From Bacillus suaedaesalsae (GTDB taxonomy: Bacteria > Bacillota > Bacilli > Bacillales > SA4): a stretch of 64,000 nt of DNA. A program made the position numbers and the translations under genes. Below are positions 8,822 through 17,294 of this stretch, piece by piece. The stretch covers positions 62,001 to 126,000 of the forward strand of contig NZ_JAFELM010000028.1 in NCBI RefSeq assembly GCF_016890225.1, read 5' to 3'. The first letter of the stretch is position 1. Every line of letters starts with the position of its first letter. Below the pieces are notes generated by a model, which saw only the letters and a program-made list of their open reading frames with translations, made no database searches and had not been told where the DNA came from.

Positions 8822-9343
8822 TTAAGCTTCTTTTATTAGTCGTCCAATCCATTTAAAATAAAGTATATTAACAACCATTGCAAAACAATAGAATAAATAA
8901 GAGTAGTAATTCTCCCATTTCTTAAATTGAAACAAATTAAAATACTCAGCAGATATCCATTCTAATCCCATTAAAATGAAGGCACACAGTAGAATAAAAA
9001 TAATGTTGTTTAATTTGAATTTTTGATAAAAGTGAATAAACGTAATAACCGGCAATGGATATACGAGTATTTGAAGAATGGAATCAAAGAATTCGCCATG
9101 TGCGTAATCTAACGTATCATAAAAATCGAGTGGCGGTTCGGCGAAAATCCGATCTCCTACAGTTGCAAATAACATATTAAATACAAATAATGCTACAATC
9201 TCCGTTTTGAGTAGAACGGGATCCTTTCTATGAATAAAAAACAGAATAAACCACGTAATAAAAATGATGGCTATTACAAAAAGTTCATTTTCATCAAAGT
9301 CTTTTGGTGTTAGTGGCCCTAAAATTATTGATACATTATACAA
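8822..9343 (-). CDS. CBO0543-like membrane protein, copy 3
   Basis: The 173-residue protein has five predicted helices. It shares the family layout: a conserved acidic loop after helix 2 (TVGDRIFAEPP), an FDSILQILVYP helix and the terminal KKWENYYSYLFY motif seen also at 5485 and 38776. The TTG start at 9343 overlaps the stop codon of the upstream gene by 8 nt, and AAGGA lies upstream, so the two are translationally coupled. Function unknown. Confidence 0.65.
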   Translation of the reverse strand: MYNVSIILGPLTPKDFDENELFVIAIIFITWFILFFIHRKDPVLLKTEIVALFVFNMLFATVGDRIFAEPPLDFYDTLDYAHGEFFDSILQILVYPLPVITFIHFYQKFKLNNIIFILLCAFILMGLEWISAEYFNLFQFKKWENYYSYLFYCFAMVVNILYFKWIGRLIKEA

Positions 9344-9833
9344 CGCCGATATATTCCTTTCTTAACACTTCTTGTAGATTCCTCATGAATATAATCGAAA
9401 TACAAAGGATTCCAATTGAAATGCATAAATCTACAATCGGATACCAATGATTTGATTCAGATTGTAAAGCTCCTATTAACAAATAAACTTGTTTAAACAC
9501 TAAATCGATTACTACCCAACTAACCAAAACTAACGATATAATCGAGTGTTTTGTTCGATACATATATAATAGCCACATTAAAATGATTGGAAGTGTAATC
9601 CCGAAGTGCAGATAACTCCAAACTCTAGGTATTAATTCTTCTTTAACTCCTAAACGTTCATAAGCTGAGAAGATTTTGAAATTAATATGTTGGCATAAAA
9701 ATGATGTGAAAATAAACAGCAATAGTACTTCTAACTTCATAAATAATTTTGTCAAATGCTTTAGTGAGTTTAACAAATAGATCATGAGTAAGAGTTCAAA
9801 AATTAAACAAATATATAGCATTCTCAATTCCAT
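9336..9833 (-). CDS. Hypothetical five-helix membrane protein, coupled to CBO0543-like gene
   Basis: The product of up to 165 residues has five membrane helices and few loops, and ends in a short basic tail. It is similar in size and hydropathy to the CBO0543-like proteins but lacks the terminal W..YYS motif, so it may be a distant member or a partner. Two in-frame ATGs (9833 and 9821) are possible; AAGGA fits the second slightly better. Its last codons overlap the next gene, indicating joint expression of two membrane proteins. Confidence 0.6.
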   Translation of the reverse strand: MELRMLYICLIFELLLMIYLLNSLKHLTKLFMKLEVLLLFIFTSFLCQHINFKIFSAYERLGVKEELIPRVWSYLHFGITLPIILMWLLYMYRTKHSIISLVLVSWVVIDLVFKQVYLLIGALQSESNHWYPIVDLCISIGILCISIIFMRNLQEVLRKEYIGVV

Positions 9834-9913
9834 CCTTTTTCCAGCTAAACTTAAGTTATAATTTCTTCTTATTATCTAGTTTCACAGCATTTATATTCTT
9901 CTAACGAACTAAA

Positions 9914-9950
9914 AAAAGCCTCTTACTTTTCAGTAATGAGGCTTTCTTTC
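9914..9950. terminator. Bidirectional terminator
   Basis: AAAGCCTC with TTAC continues to pair with GTAA(T)GAGGCTTT around a short loop; A-rich and T-rich tracts lie on either side. It sits downstream of the gene ending at 10001 reading leftward. Confidence 0.65.
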
Positions 9951-10000
9951 GTAAATCAACGTTCATAATAATAGCTTATAAAACTTTTCACACCAAGATA

Positions 10001-11239
10001 TTACTGTCCAGGCGGTGTTTTCTTTGTAACTTTAATAGCTTTCAACTTATTGTCCTCAACAGATTGGATTAGAAAATGCAGATGGTGATATTCAAATGTT
10101 TCACCCTCAATTGGAAACCTACCTAATTCCTTTAATATAAATCCTGTTAAAATATCTTCTTGTTCTGGTATTTTTGTTTTAAATGCTTCATTAAATCTTC
10201 TAAGAGCTAGTTTCCCATTACAGATAATATGAGATTCTGTTAGTTCATCAATTAGAATTTCCTCATTTAGATCCGTTTCATCCATGATTTCCTGACCAAT
10301 CATCGCTTCGATAATATCTTCATGGCTAATAATCCCTTTTGTCCCACCATATTCATCCAAAACAATTGCCAAATGTCTTCTGTTTTTGAGCATTAGTTTA
10401 AAGACATTTTCAATCGAATGAAATTCAAAAACAAATAACGGATCACTATCAATATAATCCTCTAGCTTTTTTGTCGGTTCTAACGACCATTCAAGGAGCA
10501 ACTTTGAGTGTAACACCCCTACAATATGATCCATATTCTCTTTATAAACTGGAAAACGTGTATGGCTTCCATTTAATATTATTTCTCGAGATTCTTCATA
10601 ACTTGCTTCACAAGGAATTCCTTGTATTTCTGTGCGTGGTGTTTTAAGTGCATCACGGACATCCATATTATAAAAGTCAAGAACTCCTTTAATTCTCCTT
10701 GTTTCATCATTTTGAAATGTACCTTCAGATGTTGCGATATTGACCATCGTGATTAACTCTTCTCTTGAAACAGATATAGAAGGTTCCGCATCTTTCGAAA
10801 TTAACTTAATAATGAACCTTGTAAAAGCTGACAAAAGAAACGTAAGCGGCTTAAATACAATTAATAGTATCCTTATAACCGGGAATACGATATATGCAAC
10901 TTTGTCAGCGAACGTTGCAGCAATTGACTTTGGTAGTACTTCAGCAAAGATGATTAAGACTACTGTTAAAATACCTGTTGCGACACCAACATTAACTCCA
11001 TATTCAATCGCAATAATCGTGACAATCGTAGGCAGCATGATATTTGCGATATTATTACCAATTAAAATTGCCGTAATTAATTCATCAGGTTTTGAAACAA
11101 GTTCCAGTAGCTTTTGAGATTTTTTATCATGATTCTCTGCTCTAGTTTTTATTTTCATTTTATTTGCTGCCGTTAAAGCTGTCTCACTTCCAGATAAAAA
11201 GAAAGAGACCATTAGAAAAAACAGTATTGCAATAAACAA
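10001..11239 (-). CDS. CNNM/CBS-domain (CorC/hemolysin-type) membrane protein
   Basis: This 412-residue protein has the usual order. An N-terminal CNNM transmembrane domain (about 1-180) carries SGSETALTAAN and IGNNIANIM; a CBS pair follows (about 200-320, VFKLMLKNRRHLAIVLDEYGG at its core). A CorC_HlyC transporter-associated domain closes the protein (about 330-405). Relatives in B. subtilis (YhdP and others) take part in Mg export or resistance; here metal specificity is not determined. It starts with TTG at 11239 behind GGAGG. The N-terminus is slightly shorter than most homologues. Confidence 0.85.
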   Translation of the reverse strand: MFIAILFFLMVSFFLSGSETALTAANKMKIKTRAENHDKKSQKLLELVSKPDELITAILIGNNIANIMLPTIVTIIAIEYGVNVGVATGILTVVLIIFAEVLPKSIAATFADKVAYIVFPVIRILLIVFKPLTFLLSAFTRFIIKLISKDAEPSISVSREELITMVNIATSEGTFQNDETRRIKGVLDFYNMDVRDALKTPRTEIQGIPCEASYEESREIILNGSHTRFPVYKENMDHIVGVLHSKLLLEWSLEPTKKLEDYIDSDPLFVFEFHSIENVFKLMLKNRRHLAIVLDEYGGTKGIISHEDIIEAMIGQEIMDETDLNEEILIDELTESHIICNGKLALRRFNEAFKTKIPEQEDILTGFILKELGRFPIEGETFEYHHLHFLIQSVEDNKLKAIKVTKKTPPGQ

Positions 11240-11467
11240 TTTAAAATTCCTCCATATAGGTTGATAGAAAACGTATTTACATATATTTTACCTCTCTACT
11301 GAAAATTTTACCAATTTACGTATTTTCTTTATTAAAAAGTTGCAGGTTATGTATGATCTCTTGTCATTGTAAATTTTTATAAAATAATGAATCTTTATCC
11401 TTTGTCATACGTACTAGTAAAGGTAGTTCATTTGTACTGGTATTTTTTATAGAAATGAGGAGATGTA

Positions 11468-12397
11468 ATGGCGGTATTAGAGGTTCATAATCTGAAAAAG
11501 TCTTTTGGAACAAACCACGCTGTGAAAGACATAAGTTTCACTGTCAAACCTGGTGAAGTCTTTACGATAATTGGTCCAAATGGTGCTGGCAAAACGACCA
11601 CACTAGAAATGATTGAGGGCTTAGTAGATCCCGATCAAGGTGACATTCTTTTCGGAGAGTTAAACTGGAAACAGCATTCCGTTCAAATTAAGAAAATGAT
11701 TGGCGTACAACCACAAACAAGTGCGATGTTTGACCTGCTAACACCCGAAGAGAACTTGGATTTATTTGCTACCTTCTTTGACAAGGCAAAGTCTACAGAA
11801 GAAATTTTACAGCTCGTGAACTTAACAGATCATCGGAAAAGCCACGTGAAAAAGTTATCAGGTGGTCAGCGACAACGTCTCGCGATTGGCCTTGCGATGA
11901 TTAGTGATCCTGATATTATCTTTCTAGATGAACCCACAACAGGACTTGATCCACAAGCCCGTCGAAACATTTGGGACATTGTACTGGAGTTAAAGAAGCT
12001 TGGTAAAACGATTATTTTAACAACTCATTATATGGAAGAAGCTGAAAAGTTAAGCGATCGTGTTTGTATTGTAGATTCTGGGTTAATTGTCACATTAGAC
12101 ACCCCTACTGCTCTTATTGGTCAGTTAACAAAAGAACGTGAAGTTAGATTGTCGTTCACAGATAATGAAGCAGCGGCAATGGATGCAGAAAAATTGGCTG
12201 AAAATCTTGAATCTGTATCCAGGATAGAACGAGAAGGAACAGCTTTAAAGGTATGGAGCGAGAGCCCGGAGGATTTATTATATGACTTATTCAAGTTTAC
12301 AAAAGAAAAGGAATATCAAGTAGACCAAATCTCCATCCATGAAATGAGTTTAGAAGATGTGTTTATCGCCTTTACTGGCAAGGAATGGAGGGATTAA
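11468..12397 (+). CDS. ABC-2 type exporter, ATP-binding subunit
   Basis: The 309-residue ATPase has Walker A GPNGAGKTTT (about 37-46), Q-loop QPQTSA, signature LSGGQRQR (about 136), Walker B IIFLDEPTTGLDP and switch His in LTTHYMEEAE. The C-terminal 70 residues match the extension of ABC-2 drug or polymer exporters. It energises the permease encoded one base downstream. AGGAGATG precedes ATG 11468. Substrate unknown: antibiotic or lipid-like molecules are usual for this class. Confidence 0.9.
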   Translation: MAVLEVHNLKKSFGTNHAVKDISFTVKPGEVFTIIGPNGAGKTTTLEMIEGLVDPDQGDILFGELNWKQHSVQIKKMIGVQPQTSAMFDLLTPEENLDLFATFFDKAKSTEEILQLVNLTDHRKSHVKKLSGGQRQRLAIGLAMISDPDIIFLDEPTTGLDPQARRNIWDIVLELKKLGKTIILTTHYMEEAEKLSDRVCIVDSGLIVTLDTPTALIGQLTKEREVRLSFTDNEAAAMDAEKLAENLESVSRIEREGTALKVWSESPEDLLYDLFKFTKEKEYQVDQISIHEMSLEDVFIAFTGKEWRD

Positions 12398-12398
12398 G

Positions 12399-13514
12399 AT
12401 GAAGCAATTCAAACAAATGTTTCTCGCTCAATTGCGGTTAACACTCCGTGAAAAGCAAGCCTGGTTTTGGGGAATCTTCTTCCCTGTTATTCTCATGGTC
12501 ATCTTTATGACGATTTTTAGTGGTGATAACTCGAATGACGAGTTCAAAACTGAAGTTGCCATCGTCAGTGAAAACTCAAATGCTACTTCTGATATGATGT
12601 TAGAACAGCTTAAGCAAATTCCTGTTATTGAGATTTATGAGGACGGACTCGTTAGCCAAAAAGAAGCAAATGAACTCGTTCGCGAACAAGAAATAGACGC
12701 TGCCATTATCTTACCAAGAGAAGTAGATGCAACTGAAATTGGTTTAATTGTAAATAAAGAAAACGAAAGCAGTGCAACAACACAAGTTGTTGCGGGCATT
12801 CTTGATAAGTTTGTCCAACAAGCAAATTTAGCGGTTGTTGGAGCAACTCCTACGTATGAGCTGCAAATCGATTCAATAACGGCTGGAACTAACACGTTAG
12901 AGTATACCGATTTTCTTTTAACCGGGATGATTGCCTTATCAATTGCTCAAGGTGGATTGTTTGGAATGGTCGGTCTTGTAGATATGCGCCGAAAAGGCTT
13001 GATTAAGAGACTACGAATGACACCTGCAAATATGGGGCTTTTTGGTCTTAGTGATATGCTTGTGAGGTTATTGTTTAGCTGTATTCAAATTACATTATTA
13101 ACGCTCATTGGTGTATTCGTTTTTGGGGCAAACGTTTATATTAATGTCATTAGTCTATTATTTGTTTTCTTAGTCGGAGCCCTTTCGTTCAATGCCATTG
13201 GCTATTTAATTTCTTCATTCAGTAATACAAATGAAGCCTACATGGGCGTTGCAAATATTACTAGCTTTGTGATGATGTTTCTTAGCGGTATATTCTTCCC
13301 AGTGGAAACAATGCCAGAATGGCTTCAGCCGTTTTCAAATATCTTACCTCTTACTTACTTTGCAGATGGATTGAGAGATAGTATGGTGTACAACTCAAGT
13401 ATTGCAACGAGTTCGCTATGGCTAAGCTTTGGGAATATGGTCATTTGGGGAGGAATTGCCTTCTTAATTGGCTCATTGTTGTATAAAAGAAAATCGATTG
13501 TAGAAACGAGATAA
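12399..13514 (+). CDS. ABC-2 type exporter, permease subunit
   Basis: The 371-residue permease has one N-terminal helix (about 20-38), a large extracytoplasmic region (about 40-165) and five C-terminal helices, the classic ABC2_membrane_3 arrangement. The motif GIFFPVETMPEWLQP is characteristic of ABC-2 permeases. It begins at 12399, one base after the stop of the ATPase gene, with GGAGGGATT inside the ATPase 3' end. The pair resembles linearmycin- or bacitracin-type exporters but has no third subunit and no adjacent two-component system. Confidence 0.88.
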   Translation: MKQFKQMFLAQLRLTLREKQAWFWGIFFPVILMVIFMTIFSGDNSNDEFKTEVAIVSENSNATSDMMLEQLKQIPVIEIYEDGLVSQKEANELVREQEIDAAIILPREVDATEIGLIVNKENESSATTQVVAGILDKFVQQANLAVVGATPTYELQIDSITAGTNTLEYTDFLLTGMIALSIAQGGLFGMVGLVDMRRKGLIKRLRMTPANMGLFGLSDMLVRLLFSCIQITLLTLIGVFVFGANVYINVISLLFVFLVGALSFNAIGYLISSFSNTNEAYMGVANITSFVMMFLSGIFFPVETMPEWLQPFSNILPLTYFADGLRDSMVYNSSIATSSLWLSFGNMVIWGGIAFLIGSLLYKRKSIVETR

Positions 13515-13517
13515 TGA

Positions 13518-13556
13518 AAACGCAGTGATTTCACACCGAATTCACTGCTTTTTTCA
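13518..13556. terminator. Bidirectional terminator between convergent genes
   Basis: GCAGTGA (13522-13528) pairs with TCACTGC (13542-13548), with AAAA on the left and TTTTTT on the right, serving the ABC permease and the minus-strand cupin gene. Confidence 0.75.
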
Positions 13557-13559
13557 TTA

Positions 13560-14432
13560 CTAATTGCCTTCTTCAGCTTCTGCTGCTAATGCGTCAGCTT
13601 TTGTTTTGTGTACCGTACCGAAAGGGTGTTGAGGTGGTGCATAGATGGAATACAACTTTAAAGGTTCATTACCTGTATTGATTAGGTTATGCCATTTTAC
13701 TGCAGGGATAATGATTGCAAAGTCATCATAAATCTTTTCCTCAAAAGTAAGTTGTTCCCTGCTATCCCCCATCTTCACAACTCCTTGGCCTTGTTCTATA
13801 CGAAGGAATTGATCTAAATCCGGGTGAATTTCGAGCCCGATATCTTCCCCTACACCAATACTCATTAACGTTAGTTGTAAATGACTACCTGTCCATAATG
13901 CTGTTCGGAACGTATCGTTTTGCTTCGTCGCTTCCTCGATATCGATCACAAACGGTGCATCGCCATAATCTTTAAGTTGAAGAAGTGCCTCAAATCTCAT
14001 CGCATTATCTCGTTCATTATTTAGTGCCCAAATAAACATATTTTGAACCTGTGGATTTTTAGTAAGTAAACAACTCTTTTGATAAAGATCATATCCCGCT
14101 ACTTCCGTTTGATACGCCTTTTCCAACCCATCACGATAATTTTGATAATGTATCTGTTCGTGTTGAAATTGTGGATGTGTTCCAGTCAATTGAACATATA
14201 AACTATGAAGCTGGCTATATTGCACTTTGTTTCTTTCTAGCGCATATAAAATATGCTGCTGATGACTTTCATTTGGTGCTGTGTGTGCTAATCTCGTATA
14301 AAGCTCTATAGAAGACGCCTCTTTTTTTATCCCATCTACCACAGCATCAATAAGCGGCTGATCATATCGATACATCGAGTTTGAATAAGTAGGATAATAA
14401 GGATAAGAATTTGTTAATGAATCATCATACAT
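13560..14432 (-). CDS. Ferritin-like domain plus cupin domain fusion protein
   Basis: The product is about 290 residues. Residues 25-150 are helical with repeated acidic and His positions (EASSIELYTRLAH, EVAGYDLYQK, NNERDNAMRFEAL), as in ferritin-like four-helix bundles. Residues 180-275 form a cupin with LEIHPDLDQFLRIEQG and an IIPAVKWHNLINTG metal-site segment. The N-terminus is Tyr/Pro-rich, as in spore-coat-associated proteins. ATG 14432 is preferred over TTG 14462 and ATG 14441 by distance from AAGGGA. A metal-binding or oxidative-stress role in spores is inference. Confidence 0.7.
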   Translation of the reverse strand: MYDDSLTNSYPYYPTYSNSMYRYDQPLIDAVVDGIKKEASSIELYTRLAHTAPNESHQQHILYALERNKVQYSQLHSLYVQLTGTHPQFQHEQIHYQNYRDGLEKAYQTEVAGYDLYQKSCLLTKNPQVQNMFIWALNNERDNAMRFEALLQLKDYGDAPFVIDIEEATKQNDTFRTALWTGSHLQLTLMSIGVGEDIGLEIHPDLDQFLRIEQGQGVVKMGDSREQLTFEEKIYDDFAIIIPAVKWHNLINTGNEPLKLYSIYAPPQHPFGTVHKTKADALAAEAEEGN

Positions 14433-14513
14433 CCTGTTCATTCCCTTCACATAAATATTCAAAACATCATATGCCTATAAATTCAAAATGGAAGTTGTAT
14501 ACAAAACAAAACA

Positions 14514-14568
14514 CTTTAGCACTTTAAAGGAATGGGGGCCTGGCCCCCACTCCTTTAAAGTGCTAAAG
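14514..14568. repeat. 55-bp palindromic repeat, copy 1
   Basis: CTTTAGCACTTTAAAGGA-type arm of 25 bp, 5-bp centre (CCTGG), then the near-exact reverse complement; one arm mismatch. The same 55-bp design recurs at 17056 and 32184. Confidence 0.85.
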
Positions 14569-14589
14569 TTCATGTTTCAATTTCCACAA

Positions 14590-14628
14590 ATAGAAAAACA
14601 GCCTGATACATTGCTATCAGACTGTTCG
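14590..14628 (-). terminator. Terminator downstream of peptidoglycan-binding gene
   Basis: ACAGCCTGATA (14598-14608) pairs with TATCAGACTGT (14615-14625); read leftward it is followed by TTTTCTA. Confidence 0.75.
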
Positions 14629-14643
14629 TTTCCATAATGTATA

Positions 14644-15201
14644 TTAATCATTTAATACTTTATCCATAACCGTCTTTGTTTTTGGTCCAAAGACACCATC
14701 ATTCGCTAACTCAGGGAATCTCTCCTGGAATTTTACGACTGCTGCCTTTGTATTTGGACCGTATACACCATCCACCGCTACGTTATAACTCATATCATTT
14801 AGCGCCTTTTGAAGTGTTTTCACGGCTTCCCCTCGACTACCGACTTTTAGTACACTAGTTTCTGCAAAGCCGAACGAGTTTACTGCTTTCGAAAGTGAAG
14901 CATGTGTTTTAGCTCCGTACACACCATCTTGTGATAGATTCTTAGATTTTTGAAACGCAACAACAGCTGTCTTCGTGTTCGGACCGAAAACACCGTCCTC
15001 CGACAGCTCCGCCCCCATAGCCTTATTCAGGGCACGCTGCATAATTTTCACACTTTCTCCTTTTGATCCTACTTTTAATACTCCCGATAAATCAAAAATC
15101 GAATAATTGATGCTATCTTCTGCATGAGTCGCTGCTGGTACTCCTGCAAATAACAAAGAAGCTGTAAGTGCTGTAGCCGATAATACCTTCCACGTTTTCA
15201 T
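14644..15201 (-). CDS. Secreted peptidoglycan-binding protein, two PG_binding_1 domains
   Basis: The 185-residue protein has a signal peptide (MKTWKVLSATALTASLLFAG, cleavage likely after THA-E near 27) and two PG_binding_1 repeats. They start GVLKVGSKGESVKIMQRAL (about 40-105) and SVLKVGSRGEAVKTLQKAL (about 115-183), each with DGVFGPNTK or DGVYGPNTK. These domains bind cell-wall peptidoglycan. There is no catalytic domain, so it may be a wall anchor, inhibitor or remnant of a hydrolase. AGGGGGATGA precedes the ATG. It is monocistronic. Confidence 0.9.
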   Translation of the reverse strand: MKTWKVLSATALTASLLFAGVPAATHAEDSINYSIFDLSGVLKVGSKGESVKIMQRALNKAMGAELSEDGVFGPNTKTAVVAFQKSKNLSQDGVYGAKTHASLSKAVNSFGFAETSVLKVGSRGEAVKTLQKALNDMSYNVAVDGVYGPNTKAAVVKFQERFPELANDGVFGPKTKTVMDKVLND

Positions 15202-15284
15202 AAAAAAATCATCCCCCTAAGTTTTCATTCGCTTATGTAACGGAGGATGTTTTGGATTTGTTGCATAGAAATGGAAAATAATTG

Positions 15285-15986
15285 TTAATTCATTTCGAGA
15301 ATTAGCGGCAAATGATCACTTAATCCTTGCCACACATCATTATCTTTAATACAAAACCTCGTGTTTTTATCTAAAATGGATTGAGAAACAAAACAATAGT
15401 CTATGTGAAAGGGTTGGTCTTTTTTTCTATGATGATAGTATGTAGGGGTAGCCTCTTCACCAAATGATTCATTCGTGAAATGATGATAACAACTTCTAAT
15501 TCCAAACATACCTAGAAACTCATTTATTTCACCCATACCCTTAATACCACGGTAGCTAGCTTTTAGCTTCTGATCGATATTAAAATCTCCCATAATAATT
15601 ACATGTTGATTTCGAAGCAATTCTCCATATTCGCTTAAAGCTGTAAGTACATATTTTCCGTATGAAATACCCTCTTGCCTAATTGGCCAAACAGCTATTA
15701 AAGTAAAATCTTCTTCACCAGTTACCTTTATAGGAACAATCCACTCAAAGCTAGGGAATTCTTTGATGATACTTAGTTTGTATTTATCAGATAAAGAAAT
15801 AATTCCTAAACCTTTATTCTCATTTTTACCACACCATATCCCGTCATAAATATTCAATTCACGCATAAATTGATCTGTGTTTTGACACTCTGGAATAATC
15901 GCAATATCAGGTGCCAATTCTATTAATCTTTTATACTTATCTTTATTGATAAATCCTTGCTGGCAGTTCCAAGAGATTATTTTCAT
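15285..15986 (-). CDS. Endonuclease/exonuclease/phosphatase family protein
   Basis: The 233-residue EEP-fold enzyme shows the expected metal and catalytic motifs in order: SWNCQQG (Asn near 7), PE at about 32-33, GDFNID in the middle, HIDYCF and the C-terminal LSDHLPLIL. The family includes exonuclease III, DNase I and phosphodiesterases; this one lacks a DNA-specific insertion I can name, so substrate is open. There is no signal peptide. ATG 15986 follows GGAGTGGAAGG. Confidence 0.85.
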   Translation of the reverse strand: MKIISWNCQQGFINKDKYKRLIELAPDIAIIPECQNTDQFMRELNIYDGIWCGKNENKGLGIISLSDKYKLSIIKEFPSFEWIVPIKVTGEEDFTLIAVWPIRQEGISYGKYVLTALSEYGELLRNQHVIIMGDFNIDQKLKASYRGIKGMGEINEFLGMFGIRSCYHHFTNESFGEEATPTYYHHRKKDQPFHIDYCFVSQSILDKNTRFCIKDNDVWQGLSDHLPLILEMN

Positions 15987-16099
15987 ACATACCTTCCACT
16001 CCTATATAAGTTTCTGTTAATTAATACCTATTCGGATTTATATATATTTACCTACCTAATTTTGGTAATTTATGATATAAAAGTAATTATTTTATTAAC

Positions 16100-16122
16100 A
16101 AAAGGGACCAAACTGGCCCCAT
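16100..16122 (-). terminator. Small minus-strand terminator
   Basis: GGGGCCA pairs with TGGTCCC (one G.U) around AGTT-type loop and is followed by TTTTGTT on the minus strand. It follows the small frame at 16134. Confidence 0.55.
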
Positions 16123-16133
16123 TTATAACTGCA

Positions 16134-16220
16134 TTATTCGTTTATGTACTTAACAGTAGCTATCTCGCTTGCAAATCTATCCCCGTTATCAATAAAAACT
16201 ATTCTTGAGATTGAGTGCAC
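16134..16220 (-). CDS. Very small ORF or gene remnant
   Basis: A 28-codon minus frame (GTG at 16220) reads SISRIVFIDNGDRFASEI and ends KYINE before TAA, then a terminator-like hairpin. The composition is protein-like but no good ribosome binding site precedes it, so it may be the 3' end of a decayed gene. Confidence 0.3.
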   Translation of the reverse strand: MHSISRIVFIDNGDRFASEIATVKYINE

Positions 16221-16281
16221 CTAGATTGTCAGGGCCATAACTGCTAGTTTTAGATTTTAAGAGAACTAGTAAAATGTTTTC

Positions 16282-16959
16282 TCAATCCACCCCTTCACAC
16301 CCCTTCGTTCTCAAAAGCACGTCAACAGCCGATCCGTCGTAGGATCCATTATCAATGGAGGCGAGAATTTCTATCTCATTTAGCATTCTTTCTTTTGCTA
16401 ATTTAACAATTTCTTCTGCATGATCTGGTCTTACTGCCACGACACCATCTTCATCACCGATGACAATATCCCCAGGATGAATGACCATTTCAGCAATTGA
16501 GATTGGTACATTGATCTCCCCTGGACCATCTTTATACGGACCACGGTGTGTGACGGCTTTCGCATAGACTGGGAATGATTCTTTTGCGATCACCCCGGAG
16601 TCACGGATTGCTCCATTTATGACAAATCCGTTTACGCCTTGTTTCATCGCAAGACGCATCATAATTTCACCAATCATCGCGTGTGTCACCTCACCACCAC
16701 CATCAACCACAATCACATCGCCAGGCTCTGCAAGCTGAATTGCCTTATGAACCATTAGGTTATCACCAGGTCTCGTTTTTACCGTTAATGCTGTCCCAAG
16801 GAGCTTTCCGTTATTATGAAATGGACGCAAATGTGCACCACCCGAAAACATACGATTCATACAATCACTAATCACTGTCGTTGGTATATCTCGAAACTTC
16901 GATACAAGTTCCTCACTTGCCTTACGATCTCGTTGTAATATTCTAAAACCTAGATTCAT
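16282..16959 (-). CDS. RraA family aldolase / decarboxylase-like protein
   Basis: The 225-residue RraA-fold protein has the class II HMG/CHA aldolase signatures VVDGGGEVTHAMIGEIM and NGAIRDSGVI (the Arg-Asp pair binds pyruvate and metal). Such enzymes cleave 4-hydroxy-4-methyl-2-oxoglutarate or decarboxylate oxaloacetate; homologues that inhibit RNase E have the same fold. The gene is divergent from the FAH hydrolase gene and shares a 300-bp control region holding a FadR-type operator. This context favours a catabolic enzyme over an RNase regulator. GAGGGGGAAT precedes ATG 16959. Confidence 0.85.
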   Translation of the reverse strand: MNLGFRILQRDRKASEELVSKFRDIPTTVISDCMNRMFSGGAHLRPFHNNGKLLGTALTVKTRPGDNLMVHKAIQLAEPGDVIVVDGGGEVTHAMIGEIMMRLAMKQGVNGFVINGAIRDSGVIAKESFPVYAKAVTHRGPYKDGPGEINVPISIAEMVIHPGDIVIGDEDGVVAVRPDHAEEIVKLAKERMLNEIEILASIDNGSYDGSAVDVLLRTKGCEGVD

Positions 16960-17055
16960 ATAAATTCCCCCTCACAAACACACAAGTGATTCATTATATT
17001 TCTCCCATGCCCCATTTCAGAACAAAACCAAACCATCTTTTACAACGAACTTTCA

Positions 17056-17110
17056 CTTTATCACTTTAAAGGGGTGGGGGCCTGTCCCCCACCCCTTTAA
17101 AGCGTAAAAG
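17056..17110. repeat. 55-bp palindromic repeat, copy 2
   Basis: CTTTATCACTTTAAAGGGG-type 25-bp arm, 5-bp centre (CCTGT), and imperfect reverse complement. It lies in the rraA/FAH intergenic region, about 100 bp from the rraA start. Confidence 0.8.
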
Positions 17111-17176
17111 TGGTATCAAATAATTACAAAAATAAATTTTCTAAATGTTCTAAATTTAGGATTAGGTAGATAAGTA

Positions 17177-17191
17177 TATGGTAAGACCATA
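17177..17191. promoter_or_regulatory. Candidate FadR/GntR operator
   Basis: TATGGT AAG ACCATA is a perfect 6-3-6 palindrome with the TGGTnnnACCA core typical of FadR-subfamily (FCD) regulators. It sits between the divergent rraA and FAH genes, and an FCD regulator is encoded at 19992. The regulator-site link is inference from motif and context. Confidence 0.6.
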
Positions 17192-17294
17192 CAACTTGGC
17201 AGTGAGTTAAAGGTAGACTCGGATGGATGTTTCTACAATAGAAATGTAAGCCCTTCCAGTGTTGTGCGGATTATTTAATAGGATGGTGATAAGC

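Noticed and set aside
11468-13514. Linearmycin resistance lnrLMN operon
   Set aside because: Only one permease gene is present and no LnrJK two-component system is adjacent, so the specific name is not justified.
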